Shown here: piece after piece, positions 17,650-26,270 of the stretch
Position numbering within the stretch: the first letter of the stretch is position 1
Layout: the number at the start of each line of letters is the position of its first letter
Assembly (NCBI GenBank): GCA_018969715.1
Contig: JAGWXT010000003.1
Span: 1-64,000, forward strand
DNA: 64,000 nt
Reading direction: 5' to 3'
Source of the DNA: Actinomycetales bacterium
Lineage (GTDB): Bacteria; Actinomycetota; Actinomycetes; S36-B12; UBA5976
Notes under the pieces: generated by a model
Database searches by the model: none
What the model was told of the DNA's origin: nothing
Seen by the model: the letters and a program-made list of their open reading frames with translations, nothing else
Position numbers and translations under genes: made by a program

Positions 17650-18228
17650 ATGGGCTACCCGAAGGACCTGCTCTCGGCGGGCGAGGAGGTCAGCTTCATC
17701 CTCCGCCCACACTTCCGCGCAATCCTGCTACCCATCCTGTGGGGTGTGCTTGTCATCACCGGTTTCGGTGTCGTCATCTACTACGTCTGGGCCATTGAGT
17801 GGCTGCGGTGGGCACTGCTGATCATCACAGCCGTCCTGGTGATCATCACCTTCATCACCCCGTTCCTGCGCTGGCTGACCACGCAGTACGTCTTCACAAC
17901 GCGGCGGATCATCATTCGCAGCGGCCTGATCGCGAAGAAGGGTCGCGATGTCCCGCTGTCAAAAGTGAACAACGTCTCCTTCAACGTCACCGTGATGGGC
18001 CGCATACTCAACTACGGCGCCCTGCAGATCGACTCGGCCAACGAGGATCAGCCCCTCATCATTGAGGACGTGCCCAGTGTCGAGAAGATCCAGAAGCGGG
18101 TCTACGACTTGTATGAGTCCGATGACGCGCGGCGCCGGACGCCGGATGCGACCACTCTGCAGCAGGTGGCGGAGGCGGTCACCGAGGTGCTGGAGGACGA
18201 CATTCGCCCGGGGAGCGCGTCCAGCTGA
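17650..18228 (+). CDS. Bacterial PH-domain membrane protein (YdbS/bPH2-like)
   Basis: Start at ATG 17650 behind GAGGAGAACGAAC. Two TM helices (residues about 25-70) are followed by a bacterial pleckstrin-like domain with YVFTTRRIIIRSGLIAKKGRDVPLSKVNNVSF and GALQIDSANED, the usual bPH2 pattern. The ~45-residue tail is charged and acidic. Such proteins sit on the inner face of the membrane; partner and role are unknown. It converges on neuC, ending at the neuC stop. Confidence 0.85.
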   Translation: MGYPKDLLSAGEEVSFILRPHFRAILLPILWGVLVITGFGVVIYYVWAIEWLRWALLIITAVLVIITFITPFLRWLTTQYVFTTRRIIIRSGLIAKKGRDVPLSKVNNVSFNVTVMGRILNYGALQIDSANEDQPLIIEDVPSVEKIQKRVYDLYESDDARRRTPDATTLQQVAEAVTEVLEDDIRPGSASS

Positions 18229-19470
18229 TCACAGGACGGGCTGGTCGACGAAGGCCTTCTCGCGCAGCCCGACCAGTGGTGTGCTGATCAACAGGGATGC
18301 GATTGCCGCACTCGCTCCCGGGGAGCCGTGGGGCGGTGGGAGCGCATCGACGGTCGGTGAGGTCCGTGCCCGTATGAGGGCCTCATGGATCTCGGTTCGG
18401 TCGGCTGCACAGTCGATCACGCTGGCCGCGCGCAACCGCCCGGTCTGCCGCTCGCCGATGTTCACCGTCGGTGTCCCCAGCGCCGGTGCCTCGATCAGGC
18501 CACTGGAGGAGTTGCCGACGACGGCGTCCGCCGCACGCAGCAGGGAGAGGTACCGCTGCTGACCCAGTGACGGGAAGGCATGGGCACGGGCTCGACTCGC
18601 GCAATAGGTGCGGATGCGCTCATTGATCAGGTGCCCCTGCGGATCCGCATTGGCCAGGGTGAACACGCACTCAACATCGGGCATGCGATCAAGTGCGGCA
18701 AGTAGTTCGGTGATGTCACCGTCCGCGCTGCCCGGGCGCAGGGTGACTGGATGGTAGGTGATGAGCAGGAGCGGGCGGACGGGGTCGATCGCCAGTTCCC
18801 GGCTCAGTTCAACCCGGTCCAGCAGGGGAATGCGGATGAGGGAGTCCAACCCAACTGCGCCGACACAGTGAATCCGGTCGGGCTGCTCACCCAGTTGGGC
18901 CACCCGGCGGGCATACTCCGGCGCAGCCACGAAGTGAAGATGGGCCATCTTCGTGATGCCGTGGCGGAAGGCGTCATCGATCGCCCCGGCCGTGAGCTCG
19001 CCCCCGTGGATGTGCGCAATGGGGACGCCGGCGACCGTGGCAGCCCCGGCAGCGCACCACGTCTCGTAGCGGTCGCCGAGCACGACGAGGAGATCCGGCT
19101 GCAGCACTTCGAAGGCCTCAGCTAAGCCGAGGAATGCCCGACCCATGGACTCGGTCACTGAACGCGGGCTACCTCCGGTGGCCCTGATATCGATGAACCG
19201 ATTCGGGGTGAATCCATCGGCGGTGATGGCATCCGCTGTGCGGCCGAATTCCTCACTGAGGTGGGAGCCGGTGACGATCAGTTGCAGGGTGACCGAGGGC
19301 ACGGCGGAGAGATCCGTCATGACCCACCGCAGCAGCCCGTACTCAGCCCGACTGCCGGTGACCACGCAGATCCTTCGTCCGCTGGGCGTTGCACGCGGAT
19401 CAGCACGCCCCGTGGCACCAGCCAGCCCCGCGGCACCGGGAAGTGCGCCGGCACGGGTGGGGTCGTTCAC
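18229..19470 (-). CDS. neuC: UDP-N-acetylglucosamine 2-epimerase, hydrolysing (NeuC type)
   Basis: Releases a 2-epimerised N-acetylhexosamine (ManNAc or an analogue) from its UDP-sugar as the first step to sialic or legionaminic-type acids. CVVTGSRAEYGLLRW is the NeuC/NnaA hallmark; VVLGDRYE, HIHGGELTAGAIDDAFRHGITKMAHLHF and VGNSSSGLIEAPALGTPTVNIGERQ complete the epimerase fold. An extra 30-residue N-terminal tail is unstructured. GTG 19470 overlaps the neuB stop as GTGA, so translation is coupled. Last gene of the dnaB-neuB-neuC run; no CMP-sialate synthetase is in the window. Confidence 0.9.
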   Translation of the reverse strand: MNDPTRAGALPGAAGLAGATGRADPRATPSGRRICVVTGSRAEYGLLRWVMTDLSAVPSVTLQLIVTGSHLSEEFGRTADAITADGFTPNRFIDIRATGGSPRSVTESMGRAFLGLAEAFEVLQPDLLVVLGDRYETWCAAGAATVAGVPIAHIHGGELTAGAIDDAFRHGITKMAHLHFVAAPEYARRVAQLGEQPDRIHCVGAVGLDSLIRIPLLDRVELSRELAIDPVRPLLLITYHPVTLRPGSADGDITELLAALDRMPDVECVFTLANADPQGHLINERIRTYCASRARAHAFPSLGQQRYLSLLRAADAVVGNSSSGLIEAPALGTPTVNIGERQTGRLRAASVIDCAADRTEIHEALIRARTSPTVDALPPPHGSPGASAAIASLLISTPLVGLREKAFVDQPVL

Positions 19471-20531
19471 GTCCCGATCATCCCGCGCGGGTTCTCGATC
19501 ACCTCACCGGGGAAGTCAATGGCCTCACCGGGGTGGAAGTCCCGGCTGGCGCGGCTGCCGATGACCTCATCCCACAGCAGCGGACTGATTCCGGTACCGG
19601 GCCTCCTGGTGGTGATGTTGTCGGGGGTGAGGATCTCGCCGGCACGGATGGCGGTGCTGGCGGTGATGGAGCGACGGGACACCTGCGCCGTCTCCACCTC
19701 ACTTGGCTGCGGAGCCTTGACACCGTCGCCCAGGGCGGCTGTGACGTTGCGCACCGCGCGCACCATCGCCGCAAACTCCGCTGGCTCAAGGCTGGCCGCG
19801 TGATCGGGGCCAGGGTCATGTCGGTTGAGGGTGAGGTGCTTCTCGATGACGATGGCCCCGAGTGCAACCGCCGCCACCGACACCTCCCACCCGGGTGTGT
19901 GGTCGGAGTACCCGATGGGCAGGCCGAGCTGGGCGCCCATCGTCGTCATCGCGCGCAGGTTGACATCGGCCATGGGTGTGGGGTACGCGGAGGTGCAGTG
20001 CAGAACCGTGATCTGGTCGCGGGCCACCCCCGCCTCGCGCAGGAGGCCGACGGCCCCACTCACCTCAGCCAGGGTGGACATCCCGGTTGAGAGCAGCACC
20101 GGCAGTCGGTGGGCGGCGATTGCCCGCAGGTAGGGGACGTTGGTGATCTCACCGGAGGGGACCTTCAGCCGCCGAATGCCGAGGCTGCAGATGAGGGCGA
20201 GTGACTCGGCGTCGAATGCCGTGGCGAGGAACTCGATGCCCTGTGCACGGCAGTGGTCGGCGATCGTGGTGAATTCCGTTGGTGTGAGCTGGAGTCGAGT
20301 GAGCATCGCGTGCAGGGACTCATCGGGGGCGGTGCTGGCCACCTGGTAGGCGGCCTTCGGCGCCGCGGGTGTGACCACCGCATCCACCACGAATGACTGA
20401 AACTTCACGATGTCCGCCCCCGCGGCCACCGCCGCATCGATGAGGGCACAGGCCTTCCTCACGTCACCATCGTGGTTGACCCCCGCCTCAGCAATGATGC
20501 AGACGCTCCCCTCCGACGCGGAGACCGTCAT
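19467..20531 (-). CDS. neuB: N-acetylneuraminate (nonulosonate) synthase
   Basis: Condenses PEP with ManNAc or a 2,4-diacetamido analogue to make a nonulosonic acid. IIAEAGVNHDGDVRKA is the NeuB start motif; DIVKFQSF, GIEFLATAFD, KVPSGEITNVPYLR, LLSTGMSTLAEV, LHCTSAYPTP and IGYSDHTPG follow in TIM-barrel order. The C-terminal SAF antifreeze-like domain (SRRSITASTAIRAGEILT) is complete. The ATG overlaps the dnaB TGA as ATGA. With neuC it implies a sialic/legionaminic-type surface sugar, though which sugar cannot be told. Confidence 0.93.
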   Translation of the reverse strand: MTVSASEGSVCIIAEAGVNHDGDVRKACALIDAAVAAGADIVKFQSFVVDAVVTPAAPKAAYQVASTAPDESLHAMLTRLQLTPTEFTTIADHCRAQGIEFLATAFDAESLALICSLGIRRLKVPSGEITNVPYLRAIAAHRLPVLLSTGMSTLAEVSGAVGLLREAGVARDQITVLHCTSAYPTPMADVNLRAMTTMGAQLGLPIGYSDHTPGWEVSVAAVALGAIVIEKHLTLNRHDPGPDHAASLEPAEFAAMVRAVRNVTAALGDGVKAPQPSEVETAQVSRRSITASTAIRAGEILTPDNITTRRPGTGISPLLWDEVIGSRASRDFHPGEAIDFPGEVIENPRGMIGT

Positions 20532-21886
20532 GTGTGGGCCATGTCGACGAAGCGCGAGTAGTGGCCCTGGAAGGCCACCGTCACCGTTGAGATCGGGCCG
20601 TTGCGGTGCTTGGCGACGATGAGATCGGCCTCACCGGCGCGCGGTGACTCCCGTTCATAGGCATCCTCGCGGTGGATGAGGACGACGACATCGGAGTCCT
20701 GCTCAAGGCTTCCCGATTCCCGCAGGTCACTCAGTAGCGGACGCTTGTCCACTCGCTGCTCCGGACCGCGGTTCAGCTGGCTGATGGCAACAACCGGGAC
20801 GTCCAGTTCCTTCGCCAGCAGCTTCATCGAACGAGAGAACTCGCTGACCTCCTGCTGCCGGCTTTCCACCTTGCGTCCGCTGCTCATCAGCTGCAGATAG
20901 TCGACCACCACCAGCCGCAGGTCATGACGCTGGCGAAGGCGCCGGCACTTGGCCCGGATCTCGGTCATGGTGAGGTTCGGTGAATCGTCGATGAACAGCG
21001 GCGCCTCCGAAACCGCACTCATGCGGCGCGCGAGTTTCTGCCAGTCGTTATCGCCCATCGTGCCCGAACGCATGTGGTGCAGGGCGACCTGTGCCTCCGC
21101 GGACAACAGCCGCATGACGATCTCACTGCGGCTCATCTCGAGGGAGAAGATCACACTGGTCAGCCCATTGCGCAGACTGGCCGAGCGCGCAAAGTCGAGG
21201 CCCAGTGTCGACTTGCCGAGACCGGGGCGGGCCGCAATCAGGACGAGCTGGCCGGGGTGCAGCCCGTTCATCAGGGAATCAAGATCAGCGAACCCGGTCG
21301 GGATCCCGACCATGGCCCCACCACGGCCACCGATCGCCTCGATCTCGGCCAGCGTGGCCTCCATCAGGTCACTGAGTGGGTGGTAGTCATCGGAGGTGCG
21401 GCGGTCGGTGACGTCGTACACCTCCGCCTGAGCTCGATCAACGAGGGCGTCGACCTCTCCCAGTTCGCTGTAGCCCATTTGCGCGATCCGGGTGCCCGCT
21501 TCAACCAATCGGCGCAGGATCGCCTTCTCCTTGACGATCCGCGCATAGTGGGCGGCACTCGCGGCGGTGGGAACGCTTGAGATGAGGGTGTGCAGGTAGG
21601 CCGGGCCACCGATACGGGCCAACTCGCCGCGTTGCTTGAGCTCCGCTGCAAGTGTGACCGCATCGGCTGGCTCGCCCCGGGAGTAGAGGTCAAGGATGAC
21701 CTCGAAGGCACATTCATGGGCAGGACGGTAGAAGTCACGCCCCCGCAGCGTCTCGACGACCTCGGCAATCGCATCCTTGCTCAGCAGCATTGCCCCGAGG
21801 ACGCACTGTTCAGCGGCGGAATCCTGGGGCGGGGTGCGCAGATCGAAGGCCTCGGCGGGGGCGAGCGGCAACTCGACAACCGACAC
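20528..21886 (-). CDS. dnaB: Replicative DNA helicase
   Basis: Hexameric 5'-3' helicase at the replication fork. The N-terminal primase-binding domain begins PPQDSAAEQCVLGAML; the RecA core has Walker A in LIAARPGLGKSTLGLD, Walker B in LRLVVVDYLQLM and the arginine-finger region SQLNRGPEQRVDKRP. No intein interrupts it. GTG 21886 is preferred to the track start 21928 because GGGGAGGG lies 5 nt upstream and conservation starts there, giving 452 aa. It follows rplI at a distance, as in many actinobacteria, with a secreted-protein gene and a 398-nt gap between. Downstream neuB starts inside its stop codon. Confidence 0.95.
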   Translation of the reverse strand: MSVVELPLAPAEAFDLRTPPQDSAAEQCVLGAMLLSKDAIAEVVETLRGRDFYRPAHECAFEVILDLYSRGEPADAVTLAAELKQRGELARIGGPAYLHTLISSVPTAASAAHYARIVKEKAILRRLVEAGTRIAQMGYSELGEVDALVDRAQAEVYDVTDRRTSDDYHPLSDLMEATLAEIEAIGGRGGAMVGIPTGFADLDSLMNGLHPGQLVLIAARPGLGKSTLGLDFARSASLRNGLTSVIFSLEMSRSEIVMRLLSAEAQVALHHMRSGTMGDNDWQKLARRMSAVSEAPLFIDDSPNLTMTEIRAKCRRLRQRHDLRLVVVDYLQLMSSGRKVESRQQEVSEFSRSMKLLAKELDVPVVAISQLNRGPEQRVDKRPLLSDLRESGSLEQDSDVVVLIHREDAYERESPRAGEADLIVAKHRNGPISTVTVAFQGHYSRFVDMAHT

Positions 21887-22245
21887 TGGCCCTCCCCTCA
21901 CCTGTCGCTGATCCGCGCCGATCGCCATGACCTACGCGCCAGATCCCTCACTCGTCCATGTCGGACGTGAAAATCGTGGCATTCGGCCCTGACATCACGG
22001 GCCCACCCGGCGCTCAGTGAAGGCTAGAAGCGTTGTCCCGGAAGACCAACTGCGGATGTGGACAGCACTGGGGGTATCGGTGACACACCTGTGCAGATCG
22101 GATCCGACATCGGGGATAGGCGTGTGGACGATCCTGTGCAGAACTTCGCAAGCACCGACCGATGGGATACCTGACCTGCGCGGATGGCATCCACCGGCTG
22201 TGGATGAATACTGGTCCGCGAAAAGAGGGAAGGACGTGAGGCGCA
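21887..22245 (-). promoter_or_regulatory. dnaB upstream region with three DnaA-box-like sites
   Basis: About 360 nt without a convincing ORF. On the plus strand it holds TGTGGACAG (22057-22065), TGTGGACGA (22123-22131) and TGTGGATGA (22199-22207), each 8/9 to TGTGGACAA or TGTGGATAA, all in the same direction and spaced 66 and 76 nt. They lie upstream of dnaB and could bind DnaA to control it or to act as a DnaA sink. No clear -35/-10 could be fixed. Confidence 0.45.
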
Positions 22246-22280
22246 GGCCCGGCGCCCGAGTCGGCGCCGGGCCCGGCGCC
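22246..22280 (-). terminator. GC-rich hairpin after the small secreted protein gene
   Basis: GGCCCGGCGCC (22246-22256) pairs exactly with GGCGCCGGGCC (22263-22273), loop CGAGTC; an alternative 18-nt palindrome GGCGCCGGGCCCGGCGCC covers 22263-22280. On the minus strand the stem is followed by a CCCTCTTTTCG stretch. Its position 5 nt after a stop fits an intrinsic terminator. Confidence 0.65.
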
Positions 22281-22284
22281 CAGG

Positions 22285-22716
22285 TCAGCGAATCGCGTTG
22301 TCGATCGTGTAGGAGCCGGCGGCCAGTCCAGCCGGTCCGCCCTTGGCGAATGACAGGTCAACTTGACTGAAGACGTCAACGCCGGGTGCGCTGGCAAGGC
22401 CGCCAAGGGTGATCGTCGCCGGGTAGGAGTCGGTCTTGCCCGCCACGCACGCTGGGCCACCGGTGTAGATGCAACTGTTGACCACGAGGGTGCCGCGTCC
22501 CTTCGCGCCGTTCATGGTCCATGTCGACCAGCGGATGTTGTTGATGCTGATGCCGCCGTCAGCGCAACTGATGGCGATGGTCTTCGGCTTACTGACCAGT
22601 GCACCGGCACAGTCAACGATCGAGGGACCCGAGGGTGCTGCGGCGGCGGGAGCGGCGAGGGTCGCAATGCCGAGGGTGGCACCGGTCACGAGTGCGATGA
22701 GGACGCGAGTGGTCAT
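22285..22716 (-). CDS. Small secreted protein of unknown function
   Basis: ATG 22716 has an excellent AAGGAGACCAGGA site, which rules out the longer track ORF. The 143-aa product has a Sec signal (TTRVLIALVTGATLGIATLAAPAAAA) and a mature domain of about 115 aa with four Cys (DCAG, SCAD, SCIY, ACVAG) that could form two disulphides. Short beta-like segments dominate and the chain ends SYTIDNAIR. I do not recognise the family. It lies between rplI and dnaB, where most actinobacteria have no such gene, and has its own terminator. Confidence 0.75.
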   Translation of the reverse strand: MTTRVLIALVTGATLGIATLAAPAAAAPSGPSIVDCAGALVSKPKTIAISCADGGISINNIRWSTWTMNGAKGRGTLVVNSCIYTGGPACVAGKTDSYPATITLGGLASAPGVDVFSQVDLSFAKGGPAGLAAGSYTIDNAIR

Positions 22717-22741
22717 TCCTGGTCTCCTTCGTATGGGGCCA

Positions 22742-22778
22742 GTCGGGCGGGTGAGGTCGGGTGGGTGAGGTCGGGCGG
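22742..22778. repeat. 14-bp tandem repeat in the rplI downstream gap
   Basis: GTCGGGCGGGTGAG (22742-22755), GTCGGGTGGGTGAG (22756-22769) and a partial GTCGGGCGG (22770-22778). It lies between the rplI stop and the secreted-protein start, so it sits in that gene's 5' region. Confidence 0.85.
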
Positions 22779-22790
22779 CACGGCCGCGCG

Positions 22791-23246
22791 TCAATCCGCC
22801 TCGTCGACCACCGTCAGGTCGAACTCAGCCGTCACCGCAGGATGCAGACGGACGGCCACCCGGTGTCGGCCGGCAAGGCGAATCGGCTGGTCAAGCACGA
22901 TGCTACGTCGATCGAGCATCGGGCCACCGGCGCGACCCACCGCAGTAACGACGTCGGCGGCGGTGATTGATCCGAACAGTCGCCCATTGGCTCCGACCCG
23001 TGCGGTAATGACGACACCGGCTGCCAGCAACTCGGCCACCTCGCGGGCATGCACCTCATCGCGCACCTCGCGAGCGAGGCGAGCCCGACGGATCTGGGCG
23101 ACCTGCGCCTGGCCGCCACGCGTCCAAGCCGTGGCAAGACCTCGTGGCAGCAGGTAGTTGCGCGCGTACCCAGGCTTGACCTCGACCACGTCGCCGGGCT
23201 CGCCCAGTCCGTCCACCTCGTCGGTGAGAATGAGCTTCACAGACAC
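22791..23246 (-). CDS. rplI: 50S ribosomal protein L9
   Basis: Structural protein bridging the L1-stalk base. KLILTDEVDGLGEPGDVVEVKPGYARNYL is the L9 N-terminal signature, followed by the long helix (AQVAQIRRARLAREVRDEV) and a C-terminal domain with GRLFGSITAADVV. 151 aa is normal length. It starts 2 nt after the rpsR stop, so the two are cotranscribed. Confidence 0.97.
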   Translation of the reverse strand: MSVKLILTDEVDGLGEPGDVVEVKPGYARNYLLPRGLATAWTRGGQAQVAQIRRARLAREVRDEVHAREVAELLAAGVVITARVGANGRLFGSITAADVVTAVGRAGGPMLDRRSIVLDQPIRLAGRHRVAVRLHPAVTAEFDLTVVDEAD

Positions 23247-23248
23247 CC

Positions 23249-23521
23249 CTAGCGCTGTGCGGTGGAGTAGGGCAGCAAGGCCATCTCGCGGGCGTTCTTG
23301 ATCGCGGTCGCGATCTCCCGCTGCTGCTGGACGGTGACCCCGGTGACGCGACGGGCGCGGATCTTTCCCCGGTCGCTGATGAACTTGCGCAGTAGGGCGA
23401 CGTCCTTGTAGTCGACGTGCGCCACCTTTGCCGAGATCAGCGGATTGGCCTTCTTCTTCGGCTTGCGCAGTGCGGCCTTCGACGGGGGGCTGGGAGGTTC
23501 CCGCCGGGTATTGCGTCCCAT
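23249..23521 (-). CDS. rpsR: 30S ribosomal protein S18
   Basis: Primary partner of S6 on the 30S platform. [27 protein letters not shown] and [21 protein letters not shown] are the S18 core. The ~25-residue N-terminal tail is basic and Pro-rich; it has no Cys ligands, so this is the zinc-free form. The leader upstream contains a 10-nt periodic repeat. Confidence 0.97.
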   Translation of the reverse strand: MGRNTRREPPSPPSKAALRKPKKKANPLISAKVAHVDYKDVALLRKFISDRGKIRARRVTGVTVQQQREIATAIKNAREMALLPYSTAQR

Positions 23522-23530
23522 GACCTGCCT

Positions 23531-23590
23531 TTCGCTTCTACTCGTGGCTGTTCGTGTCGGTTCGTGCCTATTCGTGGCTCTGCGTGTTGA
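23531..23590 (-). repeat. 10-nt periodic repeat in the ssb-rpsR leader
   Basis: Six consecutive 10-mers (plus strand): TTCGCTTCTA, CTCGTGGCTG, TTCGTGTCGG, TTCGTGCCTA, TTCGTGGCTC, TGCGTGTTGA. On the sense strand of rpsR this gives CACGAA or close variants every 10 nt, ending about 10 nt before the rpsR ATG. Confidence 0.85.
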
Positions 23591-23620
23591 CGGTGGTGTG
23601 CGACGTCGGTTGGCGGGGGC

Positions 23621-24091
23621 CTAGAAGGCTGGTTCGTCCTGACCACCCCAGGTGCCTGGTGCGGGGGAGGCCCACGGGTCGTCGGCAGCCGCGGTGCCAC
23701 CCTCGAATGAACCCGGGCCGGAGCGCGCTGTGCGGGTCACCTTCGCGGTGGCATTGCGCAGTGCTGGGCCAATCTCCTCCGCGTCGATCTCGTAGGAGGT
23801 GCGCTTCTCCCCCTCGCGCGTCTCGTAGCTGCGCTGCTTGAGCCGGCCGGTGACGATGACCCGGGTGCCCTTGGTGAGGCTCTCCGCGACGTTCTCGGCG
23901 TACTGGCGCCAGACGGAGCACCGCAGATAGACCGGATCCGAATCCTTCCACTCATTGGTGGTGCGATCCATGTAGCGGCTGTTCGCGGCGACCGTGAACG
24001 ATGCCACGGCCGCCCCACTGGGGGTGAAGCGCAACTCGGGGTCGGTCGTGAGGTTGCCCACGACTGTGACGTTGATGTCTCCAATGGCCAC
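23621..24091 (-). CDS. ssb: Single-stranded DNA-binding protein
   Basis: Coats ssDNA at forks and recruits repair partners. OB-fold motifs: [50 protein letters not shown]. The C-terminal tail is short and Gly/Pro-rich, ending DEPAF, a slight change from the usual actinobacterial DEPPF-type acidic tip. GTG start with GAGAGGAG 8 nt upstream. Second gene of rpsF-ssb-rpsR-rplI. Confidence 0.97.
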   Translation of the reverse strand: MAIGDINVTVVGNLTTDPELRFTPSGAAVASFTVAANSRYMDRTTNEWKDSDPVYLRCSVWRQYAENVAESLTKGTRVIVTGRLKQRSYETREGEKRTSYEIDAEEIGPALRNATAKVTRTARSGPGSFEGGTAAADDPWASPAPGTWGGQDEPAF

Positions 24092-24103
24092 CGGGTGCTC
24101 CTC

Positions 24104-24394
24104 TCAGTCCACGTCGGTGCGCAGGACCTTCGTCCGCAAGACCGCCTCATTGAGGTTGAGCTGGCGATCCAGTTCAGCCACCGCCTCGGGGGTGCTCGTC
24201 AGGTCGATGACGGCGTAGATCCCCTCATGCTTGCGCTCGATCTCGTAGGCGAGGCGTCGCCGGCCCCAGATGTCGACCTTCCCGACTGCCCCACCGTCCT
24301 GACGCACGACATTGAGCAGGGTGTCAAGGCTGGGGCCGACGGTGCGCTCCTCGAGATCAGGGTCGAGGATGACCATCACTTCATATGTGCGCAT
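24104..24394 (-). CDS. rpsF: 30S ribosomal protein S6
   Basis: [19 protein letters not shown] opens the ferredoxin-like S6 fold; [25 protein letters not shown] and [14 protein letters not shown] are further family motifs. 96 aa. AAGGAGG lies 12 nt before the ATG. First gene of the conserved rpsF-ssb-rpsR-rplI operon, cotranscribed with ssb across a 12-nt gap. Confidence 0.97.
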   Translation of the reverse strand: MRTYEVMVILDPDLEERTVGPSLDTLLNVVRQDGGAVGKVDIWGRRRLAYEIERKHEGIYAVIDLTSTPEAVAELDRQLNLNEAVLRTKVLRTDVD

Positions 24395-24520
24395 GCTCGC
24401 GCAAGCCTCCTTGCGGTGGGGCGGCTGGCCGGTGTGGCGGGGCCGGATTACCCCGGACTGCCCGGGGCACTAGCGGTGGAGTCTACCCCGGGCGCCGACC
24501 GCCCCACTACCCTGCTGGGG

Positions 24521-25333
24521 ATGCAGGTCACTGTCACCGCCACCCCGCAGGCCGGGGTGTCCCTCGCCGGCGACATGGCTGCCCTGGCACAGGCGGCCCA
24601 CCTGGCGGCTGGGGCCGTGCAGATCGTCGCGGGCGACCCGACGTCGTGGACGACGCCAAGCCTGACCGAGGGCGTCGCGCCCGAGGCATTCGCCGCAGCA
24701 GCAGCCGCGGCGGGGATCCGGGTCTACCTGCACTCGCCGTACCTCATCAACGTTGCCAGTGACAACCCGCGGGTCCGCCAGCCGGGACGATCCCTGCTTC
24801 AGCACACCCTCCGGCTGGCCGCCCGGATCGGCGCCAGTGGCGTGGTCGTCCACGGTGGACATGTCACGAAGGATGCGGATCCGGCGATGGGGATCGCAAA
24901 CTGGGCCACCACCCTCGAGCGGCTTGATCTGTGCGCCCCACTGCTGATCGAGAACACTGCCGGCGGTGGCCGTGCGATGGCCCGCCTGCCGGAGCAGATC
25001 ACGCGGCTGTGGGAGGCGGTCGGCGACTCCGGTGTCGGCTTCTGCCTTGACACCTGCCACGCCTGGGCGGCGGGAATTCCGGTAGCCGACTGCGTGGCAA
25101 TCGTCGGTGACATCACCGGCCGGATTGACCTCGTCCACGCCAACAACAGCCGCGATGCCTTCGGATCGGCACGGGATCGACATGCCGGCCTCACAGCCGG
25201 CCTGATTCCCGTCGCCGAAATCCTCAGCGCGGTCGCTGCCGCCCGCGTCGACGCCATCGCCGAGACCCCCGTCGAGGGTCATGTGGAGGATCTCGCCCTG
25301 CTTGCCGCCGCACTCACCTCATCCGCTGCCTGA
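24521..25333 (+). CDS. nfo: Endonuclease IV-type AP endonuclease (TIM barrel)
   Basis: Cleaves the phosphodiester bond 5' of abasic sites in base-excision repair, using a trinuclear zinc centre. Metal-ligand segments are in order: VYLHSPYLINVAS, VVHGGHVT, LLIENTAGGG, GFCLDTCHAWAAG, LVHANNSRDAFGSARDRHAGL and the final AETPVEG. ATG 24521 gives 270 aa and lies 7 nt after TACCCT, so it is probably leaderless; the ORF upstream is antisense to rpsF. It is followed by a membrane-protein gene 11 nt downstream. Confidence 0.9.
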   Translation: MQVTVTATPQAGVSLAGDMAALAQAAHLAAGAVQIVAGDPTSWTTPSLTEGVAPEAFAAAAAAAGIRVYLHSPYLINVASDNPRVRQPGRSLLQHTLRLAARIGASGVVVHGGHVTKDADPAMGIANWATTLERLDLCAPLLIENTAGGGRAMARLPEQITRLWEAVGDSGVGFCLDTCHAWAAGIPVADCVAIVGDITGRIDLVHANNSRDAFGSARDRHAGLTAGLIPVAEILSAVAAARVDAIAETPVEGHVEDLALLAAALTSSAA

Positions 25334-25344
25334 GGAGGTTCGTC

Positions 25345-26202
25345 ATGGTCAACACCCGTGCCAGTAAGCCACTTGCGGCCAGCGCCTGGGCCGCATTCCG
25401 GGCTCACCGCTCACTGCTCGCCTTCCCACTGCTCAGTGCCGCCTTGGTTATTGCCACCCTCACGACCCTCGGTACCCCGGCGGTGATCGCCTACCTCGCC
25501 GATCAGACGGCAGTGGGAATCGCTTTCACGGTTGCTGCGCTCCTCACCTCTCAGATCCTCGCCACGATCGTGTCCGGTGGGCTGATCGCTGCCGCGGATG
25601 CCGCCCTCCGCGGTGAGCCGGCTGGACTCGGCCGCGGGATGGCTCGTGCCCTGCGGCGAGTGGGTCCACTCATCGTCGTTGCACTCGTCCAGGTGGGTGT
25701 CGGGGCGCTGATCGGCGCGATCCGGGGGAACAGCGACTCCGGCGCGGCGGCCATCGGCCGCTCCGTGGCTGCCGGTGCCGCCAGTGTTGCGTGGTCTGTG
25801 CTCACGCTGTTCGTGCTGCCCCTGATCGTCCTCGCCGGTGAGGGGCCCGTTGCTGCGATCCGTCACTCGGGGTCACTGATCCGCGAACGCTGGGGCACCC
25901 AGGTGGTCGGTGCTGCCCGGATCACCGGCGGCCTGCTGCTGCGCTTCTTCCTGCCCGGGCTGCTCGCCCTCCTCGCCGGTGGTGGGGTGCTCGTCCTTGG
26001 CGGCAGCCAGTCGATCGCGCCGTTGGTGATCGGTGCGGTGTGTGGTGCGGTGGGCGTGCTGTTCATCATCGCCGGTGCCATGACCGGGGCGGTGCTCAGT
26101 TCGCTCTTCCGGGTTGCGCTCTACCGGTACGCCACGGACGAGCAGTTGAGCGGGCCGTTCACGGCCGAGGACCTGGCGGGTGCCCTGCGCACCAGGTCCT
26201 GA
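25345..26202 (+). CDS. Multi-pass membrane protein (DUF6159-like)
   Basis: Start behind a strong GAGGAGG site, 11 nt after nfo. About six TM helices in 285 aa, with a long N-terminal WAAFRAHRSLLAFPLLSAAL, a helical re-entrant region around GEGPVAAIRHSGSLIRERWGTQ, and a soluble tail ending in EDLAGALRTRS. The SLIRERWG segment and layout resemble DUF6159 and the membrane domain of the glycerophosphodiester-phosphodiesterase-like family. Function unknown; cotranscription with nfo is likely positional. Confidence 0.72.
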   Translation: MVNTRASKPLAASAWAAFRAHRSLLAFPLLSAALVIATLTTLGTPAVIAYLADQTAVGIAFTVAALLTSQILATIVSGGLIAAADAALRGEPAGLGRGMARALRRVGPLIVVALVQVGVGALIGAIRGNSDSGAAAIGRSVAAGAASVAWSVLTLFVLPLIVLAGEGPVAAIRHSGSLIRERWGTQVVGAARITGGLLLRFFLPGLLALLAGGGVLVLGGSQSIAPLVIGAVCGAVGVLFIIAGAMTGAVLSSLFRVALYRYATDEQLSGPFTAEDLAGALRTRS

Positions 26203-26270
26203 TCGGCGGGGCGACCTGACCGGAGGCAACCGGCCGCCCATGTGAAGCCGCCCATTTCCGGCCGCCCATC

